A stretch of DNA of 64,000 nucleotides from Tritonibacter mobilis. GTDB taxonomy: Bacteria > Pseudomonadota > Alphaproteobacteria > Rhodobacterales > Rhodobacteraceae. Below the pieces are notes generated by a model that worked only from the letters and a program-made list of their open reading frames with translations, ran no database searches and was not told the origin of the DNA. A program made the position numbers and the translations under genes. This document shows, one piece after another, positions 24,747-34,090 of the stretch; the stretch's first letter is position 1; the number at the start of each line of letters is the position of its first letter. The stretch lies in contig NZ_LNWY01000012.1 in NCBI RefSeq assembly GCF_001681715.1, positions 62,001 through 126,000 of the forward strand. Reading direction: 5' to 3'.

Positions 24747-25841
24747 ATGCCCACCCATCGCTATTTCGTCTACACGGCGGACGCCCTGAGTTTTTCCGGC
24801 GGCTCCGTGAGGCTGAGTTCAGACGTCGATCCTGAAACGGATCGCCGAGTGGTGTCTATTTCAGATAATGACAACACCCTCGATGGCGATTTTACGCAGG
24901 ACGAACGCGGCGCGGATACTAATCAACGTGGAACCGTCTATGAAAGCGACGGCAGCACACTGGCGCGTGTGGATGGCGATTACATCTACAATGATCGTAT
25001 TTATGCCGAAAACCAGATGGTCCTCACCGGCGATGATGGCAGTCAAATCACACTGTATGCATTGGAAAGTGGTGGTGAATTTATTGGCTATTTGCCAACC
25101 ACGCCACTTTCGAGAAATGTAAATTACAGCTACGAGACCCACAATGTCATCAATGATGACGAGCTCACCGGGTACAACCGATATAAATATTGGCAATACG
25201 TCGGCGAAGACGAAACCGATGCCGGGTCTTATTCGGATATCGAAGGCGCAACGGTTGTCTGCTTCACGCCAAACGCGCAGGTGACAACACCCGAAGGTCT
25301 CCGTCGTATTCGCAAGCTCAATATCGGCGATCAAGTGCTGACGCGCGACCGAGGCTATCAAACGGTGCGCTGGATTTACCGGCGCAGGCTCTCGCGTTTC
25401 GATCTACAAAAGAACCCGCATCTTGCGCCGATTGTGTTTGAACGCGATGCGCTAGGCCCCGGTTGCCCAAAGCGCAGGTTCAAAGTCTCTCCGCAGCATC
25501 GCATCCTGATTGAAACCCATATGAGCCATTTATTATTTGCGAGCCATGCCATCCTCGCTCCTGCCAAAGGGCTGGTAAACGGGGACACCGTGTATCAGGA
25601 TCAAAGCTGCGCGCCGATTACATATGTGCACCTGATGTTCGACCAGCATGAAGTTATTGAAACCGACGGGCTTTACTCCGAAAGCTACCATCCCGGCGAG
25701 TGGGTCTTAACCGCATCACAAACGCATATACGGCAAGAGCTTTTTCAGGTTTTTCCAGAGTTGGAAACGTGTCTCAGCGCTTACGGGCCGACTTGCTACC
25801 CCTCTGTCAGCGTGCAAGAAGCACGTCTATTGATAGCATGA
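24747..25841 (+). CDS. Hint-domain protein with unknown beta-rich N-terminal domain (364 aa)
   Basis: Residues about 1-165 form an Asp/Tyr-rich, strand-rich region (DDGSQITLYALESGGEFIGY) with no signal peptide and no domain I can name. Residues 172-320 are the Hint module: Cys172 in VVCFTPNAQVTTPEG, then RKLNIGDQVLTRDRG, SPQHRILIETH and TYVHLMFDQHEVIETDG. The same C-terminal tail (ELFQVFPEL) as the other two Hint paralogues follows. GGAGG lies 10 bases before the ATG. It interrupts the DUF4169 - ribbon-helix-helix order. If active, it could cleave before Cys172 and release the N-terminal domain; there is no direct evidence. Confidence 0.85.
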   Translation: MPTHRYFVYTADALSFSGGSVRLSSDVDPETDRRVVSISDNDNTLDGDFTQDERGADTNQRGTVYESDGSTLARVDGDYIYNDRIYAENQMVLTGDDGSQITLYALESGGEFIGYLPTTPLSRNVNYSYETHNVINDDELTGYNRYKYWQYVGEDETDAGSYSDIEGATVVCFTPNAQVTTPEGLRRIRKLNIGDQVLTRDRGYQTVRWIYRRRLSRFDLQKNPHLAPIVFERDALGPGCPKRRFKVSPQHRILIETHMSHLLFASHAILAPAKGLVNGDTVYQDQSCAPITYVHLMFDQHEVIETDGLYSESYHPGEWVLTASQTHIRQELFQVFPELETCLSAYGPTCYPSVSVQEARLLIA

Positions 25842-25850
25842 GATTATATG

Positions 25851-26081
25851 ATGATTGGCGAACGGCCTAAAAAACGCTCTTTGACCCTGCGCGGTCACCG
25901 GACCTCTGTTTCGCTGGAGGATGCTTTCTGGGCTGAATTCCGACGCCTTGCCGCAAGAGAGGGGCGCGCCATCAATGAACTGGCCGCCGACATTGACGAA
26001 CGGCGCGGCACCGATTGCGGTCTGGCCTCTGCTATTCGCCTCTATGTGCTCATGGCGCTGAAGGCCGAAGCCGAGGGCTAA
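25851..26081 (+). CDS. Ribbon-helix-helix domain protein
   Basis: A 76-residue basic protein with the pattern of an RHH_4-type DNA-binding domain: strand KKRSLTLRGHRTSVSLED, helix AFWAEFRRLAAREG, and helix ELAADIDERRG...LASAIRLYVL. Two ATGs lie in tandem (25848 and 25851). It starts just 6-9 bases after the Hint gene's stop, so it may be co-transcribed with it. Its stop overlaps the stop of the convergent P450 gene by 4 bases. A regulatory role is likely from the fold; the target is unknown. Confidence 0.8.
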   Translation: MIGERPKKRSLTLRGHRTSVSLEDAFWAEFRRLAAREGRAINELAADIDERRGTDCGLASAIRLYVLMALKAEAEG

Positions 26082-27436
26082 CGCTCTGTGAGGCGCAGCC
26101 AAATCCCATTGCGCGAGCGCACTGTCAGATGGGCAACAGGCTGCGGGTCGCGCCCCTCCACGCGCTCAACGCAAAAACGGTGCAGCAGCTGGGCAAGGAT
26201 CAAAACGCCCTCAACCATCGCAAATCCCGCGCCTGTGCAGACCCGCGATCCCGCTGAGAATGGCATATAGGCGTTCCGCGCGCAGGTCTTGCCATTTTCG
26301 GTCTGCCAGCGACCGGGATCAAAGTCATCCGGTCGCTCCCACAGCCGTTCGTGCCGGTGCAGGTGCCACGGGCTCAGCACCATTTGCGATCCTTTTGGCA
26401 CCTCACGGTCGCGGAACCTCTCCGGGCATTGGGCTTCACGCACCATCATCGGCACCGGCGGATAGAGGCGCAGGGTCTCGCGAAACACATCCCGCGTCAG
26501 GCGCAACCGAGACACCGCCGCAAAATCCCCAGTGCCGTATTCCGCGACCTCTGCCGCCAGCTTTTCCTGCCACTCTGGATAAAGTGCCATCAGATAGAGC
26601 GCCCACCCCAGCGCCGACGCGCTGGTTTCATGCCCCGCCAAAAAGAAGATCGCCACCTGATCAACCATTTCCTCGGCGTTAAAGCCAACGCCCGTGTCCG
26701 GGTCACGCGTCGTCATGATCTTGGTGGCGAGATCATCGGGGGCGGTTCCGGCCTCAATCTCGGCCAGACGCGCGTTAGTCAGATCAGAAATCAGGCTGCG
26801 GATGTGGGCGGCATTTGTACGCGTGCCTTTGGGATAGAAACGCGGCATCCAGCGCGGCACGGGCACAAAGGCCGCGAGATTCAGGATTGGCTGCGCCTGT
26901 TGATAGGCACGAAAGCGGGCAAAGACCTCAGAGGCCACCTCATGTTCGATCGGGATGGAAAACAGGGTGCGAAAGATCACATCTGCCGCAATATGCGAGG
27001 TCTCGGCCTCAATCTCCAGCGGGGTGCCATCCGCGCGCGGCACCAGGCGCGCGACACCTGCCTCGGCTGCAGCATGCATCGCGGGAAAAGTCTCGCGCAG
27101 CCGCCCGCCCTCGAATGCCGGATCAATGATGCGACGTTGCCGTTTCCAGGTTTCGCCATTGGTCAGAAAGACGGAGTTGCCCAAAAGCGGCCTCAGCCCC
27201 TCGCCCACGCGATCGGATTTTGGGAAATCATCCGGGCGCTGCTTTAACAGCACGTCCAGAAGCTCCGGCTGGTTCACCAGAAAGGAGCGAAAGAACGGTG
27301 TGCGAAACTCAGCCATCCATGCGCGATAGAGCCGCTGCGGCTGGGCTGACAGGATATCGGCGCGAAACAGCTTCAGGTACCGCCAGAGCGAGACCTTATC
27401 CGGACGCGCTGGGGGTTTGGGGGGCAGCCTGCTCAT
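26078..27436 (-). CDS. Cytochrome P450
   Basis: A 452-residue heme monooxygenase. The I-helix oxygen-activation motif AGHETSASAL, the ExxR motif in FRETLRLYPPVP and the heme-ligand loop FSAGSRVCTGAGFAMVEG (Cys ligand) are all present. No membrane anchor is visible, so it should be soluble. Substrate and electron donor cannot be read from sequence, and no ferredoxin or reductase gene is adjacent. It overlaps the end of the upstream hydrolase-like gene by 4 bases (ATGA), a sign of coupled translation, so the two probably act in one process. Confidence 0.93.
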   Translation of the reverse strand: MSRLPPKPPARPDKVSLWRYLKLFRADILSAQPQRLYRAWMAEFRTPFFRSFLVNQPELLDVLLKQRPDDFPKSDRVGEGLRPLLGNSVFLTNGETWKRQRRIIDPAFEGGRLRETFPAMHAAAEAGVARLVPRADGTPLEIEAETSHIAADVIFRTLFSIPIEHEVASEVFARFRAYQQAQPILNLAAFVPVPRWMPRFYPKGTRTNAAHIRSLISDLTNARLAEIEAGTAPDDLATKIMTTRDPDTGVGFNAEEMVDQVAIFFLAGHETSASALGWALYLMALYPEWQEKLAAEVAEYGTGDFAAVSRLRLTRDVFRETLRLYPPVPMMVREAQCPERFRDREVPKGSQMVLSPWHLHRHERLWERPDDFDPGRWQTENGKTCARNAYMPFSAGSRVCTGAGFAMVEGVLILAQLLHRFCVERVEGRDPQPVAHLTVRSRNGIWLRLTER

Positions 27437-28680
27437 CGTTTACTCACGGAGCGATACCCGCTCACAGGGTCTGCCAATCGTGACCGAGAATGTCCCCGGT
27501 CTCGCAACCGCTCGCCAAGGGTCAAAGGTCCGGCGGTGATGCGAAAATAGTCGTAATCCTTGGGCTGGTCGAACGCGCAGAGATATTGGAAATGCAGCCG
27601 AAAATAGCGCCGTTTCAATGCCTTCCAACGCGCGGGACTGAGCGTCTGGGTGAAGGCTGCAGAAAACACGATGGGCCAACGCTGCGCCGGTGTTGCAACG
27701 CCTGTTACCGCAACGGGATCACAAAGCGCAAAGGCGCAGCCGTCGCCGGGGGCGGTGACATCATACCAGGGGATCAATTCTTGCTCTGACATCTCTTGCA
27801 GATCCCGGCGCAGGCGCGCAGCACGCGGTAGGAAGGAGACCATCGGCACCACCTGCCCCAACGTGAGAAAACTCAGGGCGGGGCGTTCTTCCGGCAGGCC
27901 CGCATGCAGAAGATCCGCCAGCACGGAAACGCCTATATGCGCCCCCGACGAATGCCCCACAACCAGAACCTCATCCACTGCGTTCTCTTCCAGTGCGGCG
28001 TGAATGGCTACGGTGAACGCCTGCATGCGGGCCTCAAGCTCCACCGGAAGAGCACCGCGCTGGCCCGCAGAATAGGCGTAGTCATGCATCAGATAATAAA
28101 CAAAGAGCTTATTGTCGCGGGATTTGAACGCCATCAAAAGCGCCACAGCCGCGCCTGCGCCTGCGATGATCTGCATCGCGCGCACTACCCATTCCGGCAC
28201 CGCCACAAATCCCGCCAGCGCCCCTAGCCCAGATGCCACCCCGGCCCCGAGCAGCGCTGCAAGTCCAGCCTGAAGCAGCAGGATCACCACCGGATAGAGT
28301 GCCGCGATCACCGGTCCTTTGCACAAATGCATCAGTCGCCACAAGGCGCCGGAGCCGATGTAGATCCAAGCCGTACGCAGAAGCTGCCAATAAGTGGCAA
28401 CAATCGAGCTGTTCATGCTGTGTTTGACGAGATCCGACCAGACCAGAACCTCCATATCCGTCTCAACCCGCGCGCCTTCAATCTTAGCCGAGACATGCCA
28501 GCCAAATGGGCCCCCGGTCGCCTTGGGGCTGAGCGACAGCGCATAGCCGGAAATCTGCGCTTGTTCTGCGCCTTCGCTGCGATAAAGCTCGCGATACCGG
28601 CGCGGGTGGAACGGATCATAGCCCGGAATGTAGAACACTCGACGCCGGCGCACCGGTCTTGTGCTGGAGTTGCTGCTCAT
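27433..28680 (-). CDS. Alpha/beta-hydrolase-like membrane protein of unknown function
   Basis: A 415-residue protein whose N-terminus (RRRRVFYIPGYDPFHPRRYR) resembles the start of an alpha/beta hydrolase core. At about residues 240-250 there is a nucleophile-elbow-like VLVVGHSSGAHIGVSVL (G-H-S-S-G). Between them, at about 125-185, are two hydrophobic stretches that could be membrane helices. The nucleophile serine is visible; I did not identify Asp and His with confidence. It is directly upstream of and overlaps the P450 gene. An esterase or lipase-like activity on a membrane-associated substrate is a reasonable guess only. Confidence 0.75.
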   Translation of the reverse strand: MSSNSSTRPVRRRRVFYIPGYDPFHPRRYRELYRSEGAEQAQISGYALSLSPKATGGPFGWHVSAKIEGARVETDMEVLVWSDLVKHSMNSSIVATYWQLLRTAWIYIGSGALWRLMHLCKGPVIAALYPVVILLLQAGLAALLGAGVASGLGALAGFVAVPEWVVRAMQIIAGAGAAVALLMAFKSRDNKLFVYYLMHDYAYSAGQRGALPVELEARMQAFTVAIHAALEENAVDEVLVVGHSSGAHIGVSVLADLLHAGLPEERPALSFLTLGQVVPMVSFLPRAARLRRDLQEMSEQELIPWYDVTAPGDGCAFALCDPVAVTGVATPAQRWPIVFSAAFTQTLSPARWKALKRRYFRLHFQYLCAFDQPKDYDYFRITAGPLTLGERLRDRGHSRSRLADPVSGYRSVSKR

Positions 28681-28760
28681 GCCCGATCTTCTTGCCCCGA
28701 TCTTTTGACCATGAGCCTAGCGCAGCTTTGCACGCAGCGTAAGACGGTGCGTGCAGCAGA

Positions 28761-29513
28761 TCAGCCGAGTGTGGCAAGCGCGGGAAAGGTCTCCAGCAGC
28801 CAGAACGAGAAGCTGGTGAACAATCCCGTCACCAGCATAAATCCAACAAGCAACAGCAACCCGCCCATCAGTTTCTCAATCAATCCCATGTGACGTTTGA
28901 TGCGGTTCATCAGCGCCATGGAGCGGTTGAGGAAAATCGCTGCCAACAGGAATGGCACCCCAAGCCCCAATGCATAGACGCCGAGCAGGATCGTCCCCCG
29001 GCTGACAGAGGCCTCTGATGCGGCAAGCGACAGGATCGCGCCAAGTTGCGGGCCAATACACGGCGTCCAGCCAAAGGCAAAGGCCAGCCCGAGAACATAG
29101 GCCCCAAGCGCCGAACCGCCGGTCTCTCCCGTCTCCATGCGCGCTTCACGATCAAGGAGCGGAATACGGAATACGGACAGGAAATGCAGCCCGAACACGA
29201 TAACCACCACGCCGGAGGCTTTGGCGAAAAGCTCCTGATTTTGCAGCACAAATGCCCCAAAAGCTGACGCCGTGAACCCCAACAGCAAGAAAACCGTCGA
29301 CAGCCCCATCACAAAGAACAGCGCCGCCAAGATCGCCTTGCGCCGGGCTGCTGCCGTGCCTTGTATCTCACCAATGGTGACACCGCTCATATAAGCCAGA
29401 TAAGGCGGCACAATCGGCAGCACGCAGGGGCTCAAAAAGCTGACGATGCCCCCGACAAGGGCCACGAACATGGCGGGCAAAAGGCTCGCGTCGATGATCT
29501 CGATTCCAAACAT
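28761..29513 (-). CDS. ccdA: Cytochrome c biogenesis / thiol-transport protein CcdA
   Basis: A 250-residue membrane protein with about six helices that carries reducing equivalents across the membrane for cytochrome c maturation or related thioredoxin-like proteins. I start at the ATG at 29513 (MFGIEIIDASLLPAMFVALV), since the longer frame to 29792 adds a basic leader not found in the family and crosses the divergent tusA region. The first redox motif is in GGIVSFLSPCVLPIVPPYLAY, and the second cysteine lies in FAFGWTPCIGPQLGA. It is divergent from tusA with a 94-base gap. Confidence 0.93.
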   Translation of the reverse strand: MFGIEIIDASLLPAMFVALVGGIVSFLSPCVLPIVPPYLAYMSGVTIGEIQGTAAARRKAILAALFFVMGLSTVFLLLGFTASAFGAFVLQNQELFAKASGVVVIVFGLHFLSVFRIPLLDREARMETGETGGSALGAYVLGLAFAFGWTPCIGPQLGAILSLAASEASVSRGTILLGVYALGLGVPFLLAAIFLNRSMALMNRIKRHMGLIEKLMGGLLLLVGFMLVTGLFTSFSFWLLETFPALATLG

Positions 29514-29607
29514 ATCGTCTGCATAGTCGAAGCCATCAGCGGCGTCACCTGCACGGCATGTCACATCCTTGTGGACAGGCTGTAACACGGGGCTTATCTC
29601 GGAAGGC

Positions 29608-29844
29608 ATGACAGATTTTGACGCCACGCTGGACGCCATCGGCCTCCTCTGCCCCCTGCCCGTATTAAAAGCCCGCAAACGCCTTGAGCCTCTTCCGGAG
29701 GGCGGTGTATTGCGCATTTTGGCCGATGATCCGGCGGCTATCATTGATGTGCCGCATTTCTGCGCCGAAGCCGGACACGGGTTTTTAGGCATGGAAGAAA
29801 GCGGCGCGCACCAGATTTACCTGATCCGAAAAGGCGCGGCCTGA
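29608..29844 (+). CDS. tusA: TusA-family sulfurtransferase
   Basis: A 78-residue protein from the ATG at 29608, preceded by GGAAGG. The defining motif is the N-terminal CPLPVLKARK (Cys near residue 14) that carries persulfide sulfur. The rest is the small alpha/beta fold ending DDPAAIIDVPHFCAEAGHGF. TusA relays sulfur for tRNA thiolation, molybdenum cofactor or other acceptors. Its divergent partner ccdA also handles thiols. A bidirectional terminator separates it from rne. Confidence 0.93.
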   Translation: MTDFDATLDAIGLLCPLPVLKARKRLEPLPEGGVLRILADDPAAIIDVPHFCAEAGHGFLGMEESGAHQIYLIRKGAA

Positions 29845-29901
29845 CAAACGGCGTGTCACTCTGACGCAGTCCTTTGGCCGCATTTGGGATCTGCAATAAG
29901 A

Positions 29902-29928
29902 AAAGGCGGCCCCGTGCGGGCCGCCTTT
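29902..29928. terminator. Bidirectional terminator between tusA and rne
   Basis: Stem AAAGGCGGCCC (29902-29912) / GGGCCGCCTTT (29918-29928), 5-base loop. T-rich sequence follows on both strands, so it can end the convergent tusA and rne transcripts. Confidence 0.9.
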
Positions 29929-29950
29929 CTGTTTGTTCTGACCTGTGGCC

Positions 29951-32803
29951 TTAGCGGCCTGCCGACCACCAGCCGCGGCGCTTAGGCTTTGCAGGCTGCT
30001 GCGGTTCAGGTTCTGCCACAACCAGCTCCGGCTCGGGCGTGGCCTCTTCAGCAGGTTCCTCGGCAGGAGCATCCTCGGCAGCGTTTGCGACAGGAGCGTC
30101 ATCCTTCGCCACTTCCGCTTCAGCTTTTTCTGACGCTTGCTCCGCCTGATCAACTTCTGCATCCGCAACCACAGGTGTTTCAACCTCGGGTTCTGGCGCA
30201 GGTTCCACCGCCAGCGTTTCAGCAACTGGCGCGTCGGCCACGGCAACCTCTGCAACCTCATCAGCGGGGGCTTCTGCTACCGCATCGGCCTCTTTGGGCG
30301 CTTCGCTGTCTGCGGGCGCCTCAGTTGTCTGTTCCGCTTCAGGTTCTACCTTCTTGCGCGAACGGCTACGGGTCCGGGTGCGGGTTTTCTTTTTCTTCGG
30401 TTCGGCCTCGGTTTCACCTTCGACCTCAACAGCACCATCTGCGGAGGGTTCAGCTTTCACCTCTGCTTCGCCACCGGTCTCAGCGTCCTTGCTTTCATCA
30501 GACGTCTCGGACTCTGCGGCACTATTGTCGCCATTGTCCTGACCGTTCTCACCGTTGCCAGACTTCTTGCGACGACGACGACGACGCTTGCGCTTGGGTT
30601 TGCTTTCGCCTTCTGTCTCTTCCGCCTCGACGGGTGCTGCAGCGGGGGCCTCTTCGACCTCTTCTGCAACCTCTTCAATCGCATCGATCTGATCCATGAT
30701 GGATGCATCGACAGATACCACAGGCGCAGTCACCACCGGGATCGCGCGCGAGGCGGTTTTGAACTTCTCAAGCGAGAAATCGGGGCTGACCAGTGTCACA
30801 TCGCCTTCGATACGGACCGACAGACCATACCGGGCTTCGATCTGCGCGATATGCTCGCGCTTTTGGTTCATCAGGTAGTTGGCGATATCCACCGGGCATT
30901 TCACCAACACCTCACGAGAGCGACGGCGGGTGCCCTCTTCCTCGATCTGGCGCAGGATCGACAGCGCCATGCTGTCGTCAGAACGGATCAGGCCAGTACC
31001 ATGGCAATGCGGGCACGGCGCGGTGGTCGCCTCGATCATGCCGGGGCGCAGACGCTGACGCGACATTTCCAACAGACCAAAGCCGGAGATGCGTCCAACC
31101 TGAATGCGGGCACGGTCGGTCTTCAGCTTGTCTTTCAGCTTTTTCTCGACGGCGGCGTTGTTCTTGCGCTCGTCCATATCGATAAAGTCGATCACGATCA
31201 GACCGGCCAAGTCGCGCAGACGCAACTGGCGCGCCACTTCTTCGGCGGCCTCAAGGTTCGTCTTGAGCGCGGTTTCCTCAATCGAGGCTTCCTTGGTCGC
31301 CCGACCCGAGTTCACGTCGATCGCAACCAGCGCCTCAGTGACGCCGATCACGATGTAGCCACCGGATTTCAGCTGCACGGTCGGGTTGAACATGCCGCCG
31401 AGGTAGCTTTCCACCTGATAGCGCGCAAAGAGCGGCAGCTGATCGTGATAGTTTTTCACGTTCTTGGCGTGGGACGGCATGATCATCTTCATGAAGTCCT
31501 TGGCGATTCGGTAGCCGCGCTCGCCTTCCACCAGAACCTCGTCGATTTCGCGGTTATATAGATCGCGGATCGAGCGTTTGATGAGATCGCCTTCTTCATA
31601 GATCTTCGCGGGCGCGATGGATTTCAGCGTCAGTTCGCGGATCTGCTCCCACATGCGCTGCAGATATTCATAGTCGCGCTTGATCTCCGCCTTGGTGCGT
31701 TTGGCACCGGCGGTGCGCACGATAAGACCCGCGCCAGTCGGCACGTCCAGCTCTGCAGCGATCTCTTTTAGCTTTTTGCGGTCGACGGCATTGGTGATCT
31801 TGCGGGAAATGCCACCACCACGAGCGGTATTGGGCATCAATACGCAGTAGCGACCGGCGAGCGACAGATAGGTGGTCAGTGCTGCACCCTTGTTGCCGCG
31901 CTCTTCTTTGACGACCTGCACCAAGAGAACCTGACGGACCTTGATGACTTCTTGGATTTTGTAACGCTTAGGGCGCGGTTTGCGCGGCGGGCGAATATCT
32001 TCCTGATCATCGTCGTCGGCAACCGACTCGATGCTATCATCTTTGTCAGCGGCATCGGACGAGCTGTCCTTGGCCTCGGTTGCCTCAGCGTTTTCGTCAT
32101 CGCTGTCGCCCGCCTCATCCTCAGAGGAGGTATCAGTGGATGCCTCTTCTGTTTCAGCGGTAGCGTCAGCAATCACGCCTTCGGCTTCAGGCGCGTCAAC
32201 AATAGTGTCGTCACCCTGCGCCGCGTCAGTTTGGCTGTCGCTGGCCTGATCTTCACCCTTGGGTTCTTCGACCGGAGTTTCGGCGACGGTTTCCATCGGC
32301 GAGGTCGCCTCTGGCACCTCTGCCAAATCGGTAGTGTCGTCGCTCAGGTCGATGGTCTCCATGCCGGAGATTTCACCGTTGGAGGCCGCGACTTCCTTGG
32401 TCTCTACCGCATCAGCAGTCTTGGCCTTTTCAGCGCGGGTCTTGCTGCGCGAGCGCGTGCGTCGCTTGGGTTTTGGGTCCTCGTCTTCTTCGTCCCGTGC
32501 GCGCATCGCCTCGGCATAGGCGCGCTCTTCCTCCATCAGGGCCTCTCGATCCGCGACGGGGATCTGGTAATAATCCGGGTGAATTTCGGAAAACGCGAGG
32601 AAACCATGGCGGTTTCCGCCATAGTCTACAAAAGCCGCCTGCAGCGAAGGTTCGACGCGGGTTACTTTTGCGAGGTAAATATTGCCAGCCAGCTGGCGTT
32701 TGTTTTCAGATTCAAAGTCAAATTCCTCAACTTTGTTTCCATCCACCACCACAACGCGGGTTTCTTCCGCGTGGGTGGCGTCGATCAGCATTTTCTTCGC
32801 CAT
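29951..32803 (-). CDS. rne: Ribonuclease E
   Basis: A 950-residue endoribonuclease that starts mRNA decay and processes stable RNA. The N-terminal S1 domain begins at about residue 35 (NIYLAKVTRVEPSLQAAFVDYG). It is interrupted at about 95-285 by a long insert rich in Asp, Glu and Lys, as seen in alphaproteobacterial RNase E. The catalytic core has IKRDYEYLQRMWEQIRELT, DFIDMDERKNN and the zinc-link CPHCHGTG. The C-terminal third is an acidic and arginine-rich scaffold (KRKRRRRRRKK and PKKKKTRTRTRSRSRKK) likely to bind RNA and degradosome partners. A leader of about 440 bases precedes it. Confidence 0.95.
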   Translation of the reverse strand: MAKKMLIDATHAEETRVVVVDGNKVEEFDFESENKRQLAGNIYLAKVTRVEPSLQAAFVDYGGNRHGFLAFSEIHPDYYQIPVADREALMEEERAYAEAMRARDEEDEDPKPKRRTRSRSKTRAEKAKTADAVETKEVAASNGEISGMETIDLSDDTTDLAEVPEATSPMETVAETPVEEPKGEDQASDSQTDAAQGDDTIVDAPEAEGVIADATAETEEASTDTSSEDEAGDSDDENAEATEAKDSSSDAADKDDSIESVADDDDQEDIRPPRKPRPKRYKIQEVIKVRQVLLVQVVKEERGNKGAALTTYLSLAGRYCVLMPNTARGGGISRKITNAVDRKKLKEIAAELDVPTGAGLIVRTAGAKRTKAEIKRDYEYLQRMWEQIRELTLKSIAPAKIYEEGDLIKRSIRDLYNREIDEVLVEGERGYRIAKDFMKMIMPSHAKNVKNYHDQLPLFARYQVESYLGGMFNPTVQLKSGGYIVIGVTEALVAIDVNSGRATKEASIEETALKTNLEAAEEVARQLRLRDLAGLIVIDFIDMDERKNNAAVEKKLKDKLKTDRARIQVGRISGFGLLEMSRQRLRPGMIEATTAPCPHCHGTGLIRSDDSMALSILRQIEEEGTRRRSREVLVKCPVDIANYLMNQKREHIAQIEARYGLSVRIEGDVTLVSPDFSLEKFKTASRAIPVVTAPVVSVDASIMDQIDAIEEVAEEVEEAPAAAPVEAEETEGESKPKRKRRRRRRKKSGNGENGQDNGDNSAAESETSDESKDAETGGEAEVKAEPSADGAVEVEGETEAEPKKKKTRTRTRSRSRKKVEPEAEQTTEAPADSEAPKEADAVAEAPADEVAEVAVADAPVAETLAVEPAPEPEVETPVVADAEVDQAEQASEKAEAEVAKDDAPVANAAEDAPAEEPAEEATPEPELVVAEPEPQQPAKPKRRGWWSAGR

Positions 32804-33247
32804 TAGTCCTTAGATTGCACCATGCCAGCACAGGCCGCCGCCGGTCGGGGCGCATGGGACGCGAGGCAATTGCCCCTGATCCCGCGCCGGGTCCGGGTGG
32901 ACGCGCATGTTGTGGGTGGTGTCTTGTCAGGGCGATATTCGACTGCGTGGCGGACCAAGAGATGCACGAAAGGGATTTCCGGCATATGTGCGGAAAGCCT
33001 GCGTTTGTGCTCAATAGTCTCGCGCGCGTCATCGCGGTTCTTCTCCGACAGGTGGGGGTATCCCGATCCCTGCCCGTTATTTCCTCTTTGATCTGACCGG
33101 GTTGCGGCCGCGTCAAAGCAGGCACTCTTCTGCCTCGCAATGTGCGAGACGATCTGGTCTGCCACTCGCGCCCCGGCTTAATCCGGTCGGACATGAGGGC
33201 AGAAAATCTCATGTGTGAACACCTGTAGATGCAGTGTTCGTTCATTC
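32804..33247 (-). other. Long 5' leader of rne, no gene seen
   Basis: About 440 bases between the rne ATG and a candidate promoter at 33248-33277 hold no credible gene: the open frames here lack family features and good ribosome sites. A long leader upstream of rne recalls the autoregulatory 5' UTR of E. coli rne. Stem-forming GC-rich sequence is plentiful, but I cannot fold it confidently by eye. Confidence 0.4.
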
Positions 33248-33277
33248 AGCATAAGGCCTGTGGATAGGTAATGACAA
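33248..33277 (-). promoter_or_regulatory. Candidate promoter of rne
   Basis: On the minus strand TTGTCA (33277-33272) and TATGCT (33253-33248) are separated by 18 bases (17 if the -10 is read as TTATGC). This would start transcription near 33240 and give a leader of roughly 437 bases. Confidence 0.4.
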
Positions 33278-33380
33278 TGGGCATTCTACGCCCAGACCCC
33301 TGTGAATGGTGTTTTCCATCCATCGATGCAAATTTCAAAGGCAAGGTTAACAAGCGCAGCCTTTCCGACGTTTTGACGCA

Positions 33381-33399
33381 AAAAGGCCGGTCAACCGGC
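33381..33399 (-). terminator. Terminator abutting the HAD hydrolase stop codon
   Basis: On the minus strand GCCGG-TTGA-CCGGC is followed by CTTTTT. It begins two bases after the stop of the HAD gene. The stem is short (5 bp) but GC-only. Confidence 0.6.
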
Positions 33400-33400
33400 A

Positions 33401-34090
33401 TCAATTCGTCGAAACGAGCCGTGTCCTTTGCTGCCCGAAGTGCGCGCGTGCAGCCGCGACTGCATCCTTAAGAGTTGGTGCAAATCTCTGACCTACCTCA
33501 GGAAACGCCCGCGATGCAGGGCGTAAATCCGGGATCTGCACCGCAAAACATCCAGCTCGCGCCGCTGCAGTGATACCAAGATCACTATCTTCAAATGCCG
33601 CGCATTGCTCTGCTGCCACCCCGAGCGTGTCTGCGCCCTGCAGATATGGTGCGGGGTCAGGTTTATTCGCCCGCACCTCATCCCCACCAATCACGGCGCG
33701 AAAACAGGGCAGCAGCCCGACGCGATCAAGATGATGCCGCGCTTTGTCGCCCAAGGTCGAGGTCACCACGGCCATCGCATGGCCCTCTGCGTGCAGGGTT
33801 TTGAGAGTGTCGGCGACGGTCGGTTTAACCGGAACTCCCTTGGCCATGCGTTTGTGGCTGTGATGTTGCCACGCCTGATCCAATGCCACAAAATCGCGGT
33901 CAGGGCCGATGAAGTCGCGCACCATCTGCTCGCCCTGTGCTTTGGCGGTGCCGATCAGCCCCATAAAGAAGGGGCGCATCGCTTCGGGATCTAAATCAAA
34001 CTCTGGCGCGCAATCGAGAAACGCATCCAGAGTGAGCTGCTCCGTATCAAGGAGCAGCCCATCCATATCAAAGAGATACGCCGCAGGCAT
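33401..34090 (-). CDS. HAD-superfamily phosphatase (phosphoglycolate-phosphatase/beta-phosphoglucomutase-like)
   Basis: A 229-residue hydrolase. The nucleophile motif is YLFDMDGLLLDTEQ (Asp8, Asp10), motif II is VVTSTLG, and motif IV is AFEDSDLGITAA. A helical cap follows motif I (subclass I). Such enzymes act on small phosphorylated sugars or glycolate; the substrate is undetermined. The ATG overlaps the stop of the DctD-like regulator by one base, so it is the third gene of a DctB-DctD-HAD run. Confidence 0.88.
   Translation of the reverse strand: MPAAYLFDMDGLLLDTEQLTLDAFLDCAPEFDLDPEAMRPFFMGLIGTAKAQGEQMVRDFIGPDRDFVALDQAWQHHSHKRMAKGVPVKPTVADTLKTLHAEGHAMAVVTSTLGDKARHHLDRVGLLPCFRAVIGGDEVRANKPDPAPYLQGADTLGVAAEQCAAFEDSDLGITAAARAGCFAVQIPDLRPASRAFPEVGQRFAPTLKDAVAAARAHFGQQRTRLVSTN

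Noticed and set aside
30137-31561. 474-codon plus-strand frame in the rne region
   Set aside because: It is antisense to the catalytic core of RNase E and reflects codon bias.
32727-33245. 172-codon minus-strand frame upstream of rne
   Set aside because: Basic, low-complexity protein that overlaps the rne start in another frame; the interval is better read as leader.
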